NCBI RefSeq assembly: GCF_000188695.1
Contig: NW_004754923.1
Span: 979,388 to 1,017,592 of the forward strand
DNA from: Salpingoeca rosetta
Taxonomy: Eukaryota > Opisthokonta > Choanoflagellata > Craspedida > Salpingoecidae
DNA: 38,205 nt
Direction of reading: 5' to 3'
Under the pieces are notes generated by a model. That model was not told where the DNA came from. It searched no databases and saw nothing but the letters and a program-made list of their open reading frames with translations. Of the stretch, positions 29,195 to 38,205 are shown in pieces. The position numbers and the translations under genes were made by a program. Numbering within the stretch: the stretch's first letter is position 1; every line of letters begins with the position of its first letter.

Positions 29195-31700
29195 CTGCGC
29201 TCATGCAGCGACGGGAGTTGTCGCTTGGGCCATAGCACGTGTAGTGGTTGTCACTCCCGCGATGCCCGAAGAAGAACCGGTTGCACGATTGATCCAAGTC
29301 ACCACTGACGTAATACGTGTCAAGCAGGTTAAGGCCGCCGCCGTTGTCATACCCGCGCATGTCCCCCGTGTTCCAGTTACCATCACACTCGGCAAGCGTC
29401 GGTGCAAGGCAGTGAATGTGCACTGAAGCAAAAGCGGACGACAACAATGTACCAAAAGGAAACCCACAGGGTGTGATAGTGAGATTGAGCACAAAGCAAA
29501 CACAAGGTATGCCATGCGTACAAGCAGCTGCCAGCACACACACACACACACACACATATGCAACACTCACATGTACGCACACACACATACACTCTCACAC
29601 ACACATATTCAGGCACACTCACACACACACACGTACTCACATGTACGCACGCACACACCTACACTCACACTCTCACACACACATACTCAGACACACTCAC
29701 AAGTACACAAGCACACAAGTACACCCATGCAAACCAAGCGTGGTTCGACGCACCTTCATCCAGTGCGAGACCAAGGTCTATTCGCGTGTCCACATACGAG
29801 TGGGGCGTGATGATGTACAAGTTGTTGTTTGTGCAGCCCGACTCGATCTTCCACACGCGAAAGTCAGAGGCTGACGACTTGATGCTGTTGATTTGCACGT
29901 CTGAGAGCTTGCTGAAGGATGACACGAGGTCCTTCGTGGCAATGTTGCCCACGGATCCTATTTCATGTATGACACACACGCGCGCAAACCAAGGTGAGGC
30001 GTTGCCGGGCAATGACAGCCTCTTGTCCGAGGCCTTACTTCATTGTCTCCACATCGCTTCAGAGCAGCGCATGTGTACACACAGACTTCCAAGACCATTC
30101 TCGAAACAGCATCGTTATGGCCTTGGCCTCACCACTGCAAACACATATGCACACACAAACCTGTGCTGTCATCGGTCCAGCCCACGTAGTTCTGTCCCGG
30201 ATACTGAAGCACCTTCGCCCACTTGCCGCCATCGCGCTGGAAGTCACAAAACGCCTGTGCTCCCAAAAGTGGCACATGACGAAGATACTCATCGTTGTCG
30301 TGAGCGGCCACCCGATACAAAAACACAGTCACAGGATGCACACACACTCTCTCTCACACACACAAATACACACACGCGCTCATTCACTCACTCACTCACT
30401 CACTCCACTCAGTCACAAATTCAAACACACACACACACAAATACACACACGCACTCATTCACTCACTCACTCACTCACTCACTCACTCACTCACAAATAC
30501 AAACACACACACACACCGTGAAAACGCCGGTGGAGGTGGAAAAGTAGTAGACGCCGTCATCTTTCGATGTCACTTCGCCGCAGGTGGATGCAGGGGAATC
30601 CGGAACAAGGCCACGGCTCGATGCCTGCAGGCAATAGCAACAGCAACACAGCACAAGAAAGAACAACGCACACGCACACACACGCACACACAAGCGCACA
30701 CACGGAGGGGGAATGAGGCTAGCAAGCTCGTCTTGAAAGCATGCCTTGTCACTTAACGCAAATCTCGCCTGAGTGTTCAACCTCGCGTGTGAGAGACATT
30801 GACTGTCTACCTTTTGGAAAGCTGCAAAGTCTGCTTGCTTGGACAGGATGGTTGAGATCTGGCCTTGGACTTGCAACAGCGTGTCTGCTTGGCTGGTCTG
30901 TGTTGATTCGCTTGCAGAGAGCTTTGACGTGAGCTCGCCCACGACGCCACCCATGCCCTCGAAGAGCGTGGATACCTCCTGGCTCAGCTCGCCGGTGGGC
31001 CATGCTGGCCTCCGCGGCGGCTCGGTTCACATGCCGCTGCACATCTTTGGGATGGCTGTCTGTGAGGCTGGCGTTGACGCCATCCAAGGGACGACCACGT
31101 GGCGGCGAGAGACGCGTTGATGGCAGCAAAAGAGCGGGCAATGGCCGCCTCCATGGAGCTGAACCGCGGCACAAGCGCATCCGTCACCACCTCGCTGGTG
31201 GTGGAGATTTCGGTGCGCAGCGCGCCCTCCACGTCGCTCACGGTGTCGTTCACGCGCTGCACGTCGCCCTTCAAAGCCAGCGTTGGCAGTGTTGACAAAA
31301 CGCCCTTGATGTCCGTGACGCTCACGGGATGGTCATTGTTGTTGCTGCTTGCCGTTTTGGTCTGGAACACAATGTCGTTGCCAGCCTGCAGGTACAGCGT
31401 GCCGTTTGTGGTCCACATCTGCGGCGCTCCATTTCCGTTGTCGCTGCCGGCAGTGCCGAAGCATTCCCGCAGGTCTGCAATCACCTGCGACACTGCCGGA
31501 TCCGACTGGCAGTTGAGGGTGGCCGTGCAGGCGAGGTAGCTGGTGAGGCCTGCACACGTCGTCGGCACGGTGCATTGCTGTTGCAGCAGCATCGTGTCAC
31601 ACGTGTCTGCTCCCTGTGCATTCACAACACCAAGAACATTGCTCCAGTACACCAGCACGAGTGCCAGCAGCACCGACACGCGCGCAGTCACGCCACACAT
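29195..31700 (-). CDS. Fibrinogen-like secreted coiled-coil protein, truncated copy 2
   Basis: Exons (minus): 31700-30811, 30624-30517, 30254-30161, 29957-29754 and 29422-29195. This copy gives the clean N-terminus: signal peptide (MCGVTARVSVLLALVLVYW), mature start near AQGADTCD and a Cys-rich head (CDTMLLQQQCTVPTTC, YLACTATLNC). A coiled coil follows (VQRVNDTVSDVEGALRTEIS onward). The four fibrinogen-like module exons match copy 1 nearly base for base. The CSLC/CTCG exon and the second module of copy 1 are absent, because the duplication breakpoint lies just left of 29195. Unless it splices to the two exons at 28563-28988, which are out of phase, it has no proper 3' end. About 31000-31090 carries several one-base insertions that break the coiled-coil frame, while copy 1 is intact there. 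It may be a pseudogene, or a functional truncated gene with sequence errors. Confidence 0.6.
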
Positions 31701-31735
31701 TGTGTATGTGTGTCTGTGTGTGTCTGTGTGTGTCT

Positions 31736-31767
<32 letters not shown>

Positions 31768-31935
31768 CTGTGTGTGTGTGTCTGTGTGAGCAGCTGGTTG
31801 CGGTGTGGAGGGGGCAACAACAAAACAACAGCTTGCTTGCTTGTTGCTTGCTTCTTGCTTGTTGTGATGTGATTATTGAAAACAAAACTGAAATCAGTTC
31901 AAATCGGGAGCTTTTGTCAGAATTGCATTTCCTGA

Positions 31936-32174
31936 TCAGAGGCCACACAGAGCAGCAGCCAACACCAACATCATCAGCGTCGGCACAAGCGTCTGTGCAG
32001 GCTGAGGTGCTGCAATCGTTGATGGCACTCGTGCGTCGCCACCATGCACTTGCTGCAGCTGGCAGGCACAACAGGGTGGTGATGGCGGTGATGGTGAAGT
32101 GGCATCGGTGCAGAAGAAGCAGCACGTGCAGCGGCAACAGGTGGCCGCGTCGCAGGATGAGGGATTGGAGGTGG

Positions 32175-32247
<73 letters not shown>

Positions 32248-33827
32248 TGAACACACCACGTGCGGGTAGCCGAGGCGGCAAAGGAAGCGACGGTCACGGC
32301 AACATTGAGGGAGGAGATGGTGGTGAGGCCAAGCTGGATGGTGTACTCGACCTGGCACCAGGGGCCGTGCAGCAATGGAGGGATGGTGTTGGCAGCAAGG
32401 CGCAACGAGGGAAGGCGCACACACAGAGGGGAAGGACGGAAACAAAGGGCGGAGAGAGAGACACGCGCATGCACACACAGCACATACACACACAGAGGCA
32501 CAGCACACAGACACGCAGCACACAGCACAGAGACATACACGACACCTTTTGCACAGCGTTGATGCAGTGTTGGGTGGATGCGTTGTAACGGATGGTGCAA
32601 TCACCATCTCAACCACCTGTAAAGGCAAAGCAAGGGTGGGAAAATGCCATGCGAGGTCATGTGAGGTCATGTGAAGTCACAGACAATGAGACACACACAC
32701 ACACCAAACACTCCTCACACACAACACCCACACCTCCCCACACACACACACACACAGACACAGACACAGACACAGACACAGACCCCCCCCCCACACACAC
32801 ACACAAACACTTCCATAAACACTTCCACACACTACACACACACAACACACAACACCACATCAGTTCCCACTTCCTCCCTCCTCCTTCCCAAGGTCTCGAC
32901 TGACTGTAAGAGATTTGGATGTTGGTTGTGATGCCTGTGTATGTTGCAAGGACCGCGGCGTCTGCTGGGACCGGCACATCAAGGTCGCCGCCAGGGCTGC
33001 ACATTGCCCGAACACGCTCGGCATCGTCTGCCGCTGGGATGATGCGGGTGCACGTGCCTGGCGCAGACGCAAAGAGGCGCGTTGGATTGCGTGGTGCGCA
33101 CACCCCCTGCAGCGTGTCGGCGGGAAAAGGCAGCGGTGTGAGCGTCGTGCTGTCCTGCGTGATGTACACGATCGCGCCATACGTGACGTAAAAGGGGAAA
33201 GGGTCTTGGCGTGGGATGGTGTTGCGTGGCGGAATGAAGATGGCCTCCTCCGGCGTGTACTGCAGCGTCTCGAGGCTGAAGGATATGGGGTGGGGGCGTG
33301 CAGCGTCTGCGAATGCCTGGAACGCGGCGTCATTGAGCGGCGTGCGCGGCTCCCTGAAAGAGATGCGGTCATTTGTGTTGTCGACCAGCACGCACGCGAT
33401 GCTGCTGCCCTCTGCTGCTTGGATGGCCTGGTTCCTGCCCTCGTTGGTGACGAAGAAGTCGTCGTACACGCACCTGCGCAAGGGCTTGATGTCTGGCGTG
33501 TTGCAGTAGGCAAAGCGCACTTTCACCAGCGTCGTGCATGACGGATCACAGCAGCAGCTTGCGTCACACTCCGCCGTTATACTCAGCAAACGAGGCTGCG
33601 CATGGATGTCGGCTCCGCACCTGCGCAAACGCGGGTGTTCTTGTTGTTGTTCAAGTTGCTGACAGTGCACTTGTTAAGTTGCTGGTCGTCGTCGGAAGAG
33701 TGATGGTGGTGGTGGTGTTCTGGGCAGTTGCGGGTTTAGCCATGAGCACAACAACAGCAGCAGCAGCAACAGCGACAAGAACAGCCACCACAGCACCTCT
33801 GCGGCACATCGATGCACGTCGAACCAT
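31936..33827 (-). pseudogene. Tectonic copy 2, probably degraded
   Basis: Homologous exons: 33827 to about 33650, then about 33600-32905, 32616-32546, 32351-32260 and a tentative 32175-31936. The signal peptide is kept, with a changed linker (AKPATAQNTTTT). Exon 2 keeps CCCDPSC and the whole beta-rich domain, and its frame is intact at the C-run where copy 1 is shifted. However, the first half of the signature (CPCDLT in copy 1) is lost through an 11-base shortening near 33575, which also changes the upstream frame. In exon 3, bases 32611-32609 form TGA in the frame that gives CINAVQK, where copy 1 has TGT. These two differences are not homopolymer slips, so real decay is favoured. An alternative splice choice could rescue part of the protein. 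Confidence 0.55.
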
Positions 33828-34346
33828 GACGCTATGACGAGCCCATACGGAGACAAGACAGAGACAGAGACAGACAGACCGCCAACGACAGTTACGCCCA
33901 CAGCAAAGCAGACAACTGCTGTTGCCGAGGAATCATGTATATCATCATCATTTTTTCGCCTGTGGTTTGCCATTTTTCCTCGCTCGATTTTTCAAAAACG
34001 AAACACCACCAGCCAGCAGCCAGCATCAACATCAACCACCGCCCGCGACAAGACAATCGCAGACACTCAAGATGACAGCCGGGCAGGCTTCGACACCGGT
34101 GAGGCCATCTGACAAAGTGTGGTGGGCGATTGAGGGCTGAGCAAGCGATGTGGGGGGGGGGGGGAAGGGAGACACCCAACGTGCCTTGCAGCGCACGCAG
34201 CGTGTGCAACGGTGACGGCCCAGCATCACTTGTTGTCGAAGCACTTGCCTGCTAGCACAAATGCGCGCGCTTTTTGTTTCTCACACGTGTACGCACACAC
34301 ACATGATGCACGATGCAAGGGAGAGGATTCAAACAACAGTACCGCA
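33828..34346. promoter_or_regulatory. Upstream region between tectonic copy 2 (-) and nuclease-kinase copy 2 (+)
   Basis: This mirrors 23548-24048, including the MTAGQASTP upstream ORF at 34071 with its GTGAGG donor. It has small indels and a G-run of about 12 bases at 34152-34164 that is absent from copy 1. Confidence 0.4.
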
Positions 34347-35190
34347 ATGTCCACCGCTCAAAAGAGGAAAACCAAAGAGTCTGAGCTCATGACAAGCCTG
34401 TCGACAAACGACGTGAGTTATTGTTTGGGTTGTGTGCAAACGTGTGGCGATAGCTCGAGAGGGCGCGTGTATGAGTGTATGGTTATGTGGTGCATGTACA
34501 TGTGCGCACCTGTGTATGTGTGAGTGTGCACCTGTGTGTATGTTTACGTTTGTGTATATGTATGTGTGTGTGCATATGTGTGTGCATGTGTGTGCGTTTG
34601 AGTGTGCATATGTGTGTGTGCGTGTGTGCACTCGGAAACCATCATCAACACCCTCTTGGCGCCAAAATTGTCTACGTGCACACCAGCCATAATCTCACTT
34701 TGTGGGCACCTGCTGTACCTTGTTCAATCGACTCGCCCTCTTTCCTTTCAGGCTGGCGTTCTTGCGCGCGCATATTTGCAAGCAGCAATGAAAGAGTACG
34801 AGAGCCTTTTGGGGGGCACTCTGCAAGACTGCAAGCGATCATACCGCGCCTTCGCCGAGCAGATCAGCACAATTGCAGGCCGGCATGGGATCGAAATCGG
34901 TTCAACCGGCCCTCTCGACAACGCACCCAAGGCAAAGAATTATGTCGACAGCATGCTGAAGCAGCCCTACACGGAAAACATCAAGAACCTGCTCCAGCAA
35001 GTCCGCAGTGTGCTGGATGAGAAAAAGACGCCGACGCCACAGGTGCCCTTGAAGGTTGCGGAAGGGTTCCTTCTGGAGCTTGACAATGTGACACGCAAAG
35101 GGCTGTCCGAAGAGCAACGGCAGTTTCGACAAGGTGCGCCTGTCTCACTCAGCCTTTCATGTGCGGCTGCGTGACCAAATGGGCTGATGC

Positions 35191-35260
<70 letters not shown>

Positions 35261-36270
35261 ATCGGTGTTGTTAGATTACTGCGAGCAGCCCTGTGCATGA
35301 GCACCCTGGTTGACTGACACGTTGCTTGCGGGTTGTTTTGAACTCATACTTGCTGTTTGGTGTGGTTCGTGGCAGATTTGGAGTCAAGCGTAACCCCCAG
35401 CAGCGCTGCCAAGGAGAAGGAGAAGGACAAGGATTCGGCCCACAGAACAGTCTATGCGCAGCCGTTCTCTGCCGAGCTCTTCTGCCCCGACTGGCACCTG
35501 CACTACGAGGGGTTTCAATTGGCAGTCGACGAGGGGTTTCAATTGGCAGTCGACGAGGGCACAAACACGGGTAAGGTCATTGTCGAGCATGTGTTTGCTT
35601 GCTGTGTACACGTGTACATGTGAGCGTCCTTTCCACGAGAGAACGTGACATGTGTGCGTGTGTGTGTTTGTGTGTCGGTGCTGATGCATGGTGGTTGAGT
35701 CTTTGGCGCTCGTGCGCGGGTGTGCTGGCACTGGAAGGGAATACCTCTCTGTCGCTCACACCGACGCTGCACCATGCACGCCCACCGCACTGCAGACTTT
35801 GACTTTCACGTTCCGAAGCGAGAGACGCGGTTCAATGACAGGATGAACGTGCCCCTGATCAAGGCGTGTGCTGGCGCAGCAGTGTACGTCAAGAGCCACG
35901 CGTCCTTTGAGGCCGACACCGCTGTTGTCGCCGACTATGTTGTGCAAATGGCCTCAAATCTTGACTTCTATCCGCTGTTGCTTGAGCTCAAGATCGATGA
36001 CAGCAAGCAGACGCAGGATGCTGCCAAGGCGCAGGTGCTGGAGTACGCATCACGGGCCATCAAGTCTGCGGGACCGAAGTGGCGTAAGTTGAAGGGGTAT
36101 TTGTTTCCCTTTGCCATCACCGTCTGCGGGCAGAAGGTGTCCGTGTACGCGTGCACGCTGGGCGATGAGGTGCACGGCGACGAGGCCTTTCCCAGTATCC
36201 TCCACACAAAACTTGGCGACACCGACGTGAGTTGCCACCACATGTGCGAACAGTGAAGGAGGGTGTTTGC

Positions 36271-36323
<53 letters not shown>

Positions 36324-38091
36324 CACACATGATCCTGCACGTGCACCCGTGCAGTTGCTGTCGACTGGCTGCTGCCTTGTACACTGCTAGTTGTCGTTGG
36401 ACGCTGCGCTCACATTGGGTTCCTCTGCTGTGAAATCCAGTTGAACCGGCTCGGGCATGTCATTAAGTGGCTGCTTGACGAAGAGCACATGGCGCATTAC
36501 GAGAATATTGCCGCCATTGCCCAGGTAGCCGTTGCAGGAGTGATTTGATGCCCACTTACTCTGTTGTCTGCTTGTCTTCTTGCTGTCTTGCTCGCCTGCT
36601 GTCTTGGTATTCTGCCATCATGACACACCTCGCACACACACACACATACACGCACACATGTTGTGTACGTGTGTGTGTGTGTGTGCGGCGCCCTCGTGTA
36701 CCGTCTTTCTTTCGTTCAACAATCAACAATGATACTCACCTCCACAATCGCACGTTATCATACACAATCACACAATCACACAATCACACAATCACACAAT
36801 CACACAGGGCCGTCTCACCGTCATTGATGAGAACCCCGCCGGTCCCACACCACCAGCAGCAGCAGACAACGGCAAGGAGGAGCAGCGTCAGCGTGCAGAC
36901 GCCGAAGCAGCACGGGCGAAGTCTGCCAAAGTTGCCACGAGATACGAGATGTGCGTCTACAAAGGCGGCAAGGAGACTGTGTCGGTTGCATTGGTGAACA
37001 ACGAGGTGTTGAAAGTGTGCGGCGGCCACCGCATTGGCGCTCCTGAAGATGAGAAGGCTGCCAGCGATGAGGAGACTGCCAGGGATGAGGAGGCTACCAG
37101 CGATGAGGAGGCTGCCAGCGATGAGGAGGCTGCCAGCGATGAGGAGGCTGCCAGCGATGCGGAGGCTGCCAGCGATGCGGAGGCTGCCAGCGATGCGGAG
37201 GCTGCCAGCGATGAGGAGGCTGCCAGCGATGAGGAGGCTGCCTGGGAAGAGGAGGCTGCCAGGGAAGTGAAGGGCTGGCAACTGCTCTATCCACACAAGA
37301 AGGTGAAAGTGTACGAACGGTCACGCCCCGTCTTTGCCTGTCCCAATTTGTCACAGAAAAGGAGCAAGCGCAAGAGCAATTGCAAGAACAAGCGCAAGGG
37401 CACCAAGAGCAAGCGCATCAAGAGCAAGCGCACGGACATCAAGGGCACAGGCATCAAGGGCACGGGCATCAAGGGCACGGGCATCGACGACGGGCAGGCG
37501 CTTGAGGCTGCGGCTGAGCACCTCCTCCGCTTGTCGAAAAGGGATCTATGCCACTGCGACATCCGATCTCACAACATCCTGCGCAACGGCTGCATCGTCG
37601 ACTTTGGTTTCCTCAGTGGCCCTGTCAGTGACCCTGAAAAGAAGAAGAAGAAGAAGAAGAAGAAGCTTCCTCCTTCCTATTACACAGCGCTGCGGGAGCG
37701 CCCTCGCAAGTGGCTGCTTGGAAAGGCAACGGACTATTATCCAGAAGTTGTTCTGGATTGGGAATCGCTGCTGTTTTCGTACGTGTTCTGGTATGATTCT
37801 GTTGCCAACGCCATGTTCCGGCTGTTTCAGGGCAAGGTGATCCTGCTGGAGTGGCTTGACGCCAAGCTGGACAAGCTGGACAAGGACGACAAGAAGAAGG
37901 AGACAGCAGCGCTGCAGGACAAGAGCGACGACGACAAGAAGAAGGAGACAGCAGCGCTGCAGGACAAGAGCGACGACGACAAGAAGAAGGAGACAGCAGC
38001 GCTGCAGGACAAGAGCGACGACGACAAGAAGAAGGAGACAGCAGCACTGCTGCGCAACATTATGCAGCACATTGCTTGCGCGTACTTCTAA
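34347..38091 (+). CDS. PD-(D/E)XK-nuclease-like plus protein-kinase-like fusion (copy 2)
   Basis: Exons: 34347-34412, 34752-35133, 35376-35570, 35796-36226, 36441-36524 and 36808-38091. All are in phase, giving 813 residues against 733 in copy 1. The nuclease-like core is conserved (ADTAVVADYVV, FYPLLLELK, AQVLEYASRA). The kinase-like catalytic loop reads HCDIRSHNIL (His635-Cys636-Asp637), so the HRD arginine is replaced while the catalytic Asp and DFG remain. Changes relative to copy 1 are: a strongly diverged exon 2; a 24-base tandem duplication in exon 3 (GFQLAVDE twice); an acidic EEAASD array and a Lys/Thr/Gly-rich linker around the kinase N-lobe; a run of ten Lys after DFG; and four instead of two ETAALQDKSD-type units near the C-terminus. 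No stop interrupts the frame, so the gene appears to be maintained. Confidence 0.8.
35510..35557 (+). repeat. 24-bp in-frame tandem duplication inside exon 3 of nuclease-kinase copy 2
   Basis: The unit GAGGGGTTTCAATTGGCAGT plus CGAC occurs twice back to back, adding eight residues. Copy 1 has one unit (25213-25236, diverged in its second half). Confidence 0.9.
36273..36322. repeat. (GT)n tract expanded in copy 2
   Basis: About 25 GT units after the exon-4 donor. The same position in copy 1 (about 25950-25969) has only about nine units, so the difference arose after the duplication. Confidence 0.9.
37058..37266 (+). repeat. Coding minisatellite of about 18 bp (acidic EEAASD repeats)
   Basis: About eleven units of GAGGAGGCTGCCAGCGAT with small variations (GAT/GCG) are inserted between the two halves of the kinase N-lobe in copy 2. 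Copy 1 has only AAKEASNER at that place. Because the unit length is a multiple of three, all frames stay open, which creates spurious reverse ORFs. Confidence 0.9.
37878..38042 (+). repeat. 45-bp coding tandem repeat near the C-terminus
   Basis: Units encoding KKKETAALQDKSDDD occur about 3.7 times in copy 2 and about twice in copy 1 (about 27330-27430). They are highly charged and probably form a helical or disordered tail segment. Confidence 0.88.
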
Positions 38092-38205
38092 ATGGAGTGC
38101 GCTGCGTGTGGTTGTGTGTGTGTGTGTGCTGTGTGTGTGGGTGTGTGTGGGTGTGTGGGTGTGTGGGTGTGTGTGGGTGTGGGTGGGTGTGTGTGTGCTG
38201 TGTGT
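38092..38205. repeat. GT/GGGT-rich downstream sequence
   Basis: Low-complexity GT with GGGT interruptions follows the stop codon to the window edge and resembles 27486-27560. No gene is seen. Confidence 0.8.

Larger units (their letters stand above)
29188..38205. other. Unit 2 of the tandem duplication, cut by the window edge
   Basis: This holds the second copies of the fibrinogen-like (-), tectonic (-) and nuclease-kinase (+) genes in the same order and orientation. Similarity continues a little past 38091, into the GT/GGGT-rich downstream sequence. Confidence 0.9.

Noticed and set aside
37034..37296. Overlapping ORFs of MRRLPA-type and GSLLIAGS-type repeats
   Set aside because: They are frame shadows of the 18-bp coding minisatellite in the kinase-like gene; the EEAASD frame is fixed by flanking conserved sequence.

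Overview
This is nuclear DNA of an intron-rich unicellular eukaryote with a cilium. The best guess is a choanoflagellate (Salpingoeca/Monosiga-like), inferred from gene content rather than a database match. Most genes are broken into many small exons with GT-AG introns, and long (CA)n/(GT)n tracts fill introns and intergenic DNA. The protein families are eukaryotic: Rab geranylgeranyltransferase alpha with C-terminal leucine-rich repeats, PDZ scaffold, tectonic, Mrs2.

Layout, left to right. (1) 1-2436, minus: Mrs2/CorA-type Mg2+ channel with a large polyQ/Arg insertion, running off the left edge. (2) 2705-4048, plus: D-alanine-aminotransferase-like PLP enzyme. (3) 4580-7794, minus: protein with two PDZ domains and a long coiled coil, six exons. 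(4) 8069-9466, plus: tetraspan membrane protein of unknown family. (5) 10290-15336, minus: complete 17-exon Rab geranylgeranyltransferase alpha subunit. (6) 15744-16893, plus: phosphoglycerate-mutase-like histidine phosphatase. (7) 17775-21460, minus: secreted coiled-coil protein with fibrinogen-like modules. (8) about 21635-23547, minus: tectonic. (9) 24049-27485, plus: fusion of a PD-(D/E)XK-nuclease-like domain and a protein-kinase-like domain. (10) 28563-28988, minus: last two exons of an unidentified gene. (11) From about 29188 the block holding items 7 to 9 is repeated at an offset of about 10.4 kb: 29195-31700, 31936-33827 and 34347-38091.

The main structural event is therefore a direct tandem duplication of about 10.4 kb, with its left breakpoint inside an intronic (CA)n tract. 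It truncated the fibrinogen-like gene and placed it next to the 3' exons of another gene. The second tectonic copy looks degraded. The two nuclease-kinase paralogues both stay open, but they have diverged strongly in one N-terminal exon and in low-complexity linkers.

Every plus-strand gene sits head-to-head with a minus-strand gene across 0.1-0.4 kb, so shared bidirectional promoters are likely. Exon coordinates below come from splice consensus plus reading-phase matching by eye, without transcript data. Clusters of one-base insertions next to homopolymers in the duplicated genes suggest local base-call or assembly error as well as real decay.
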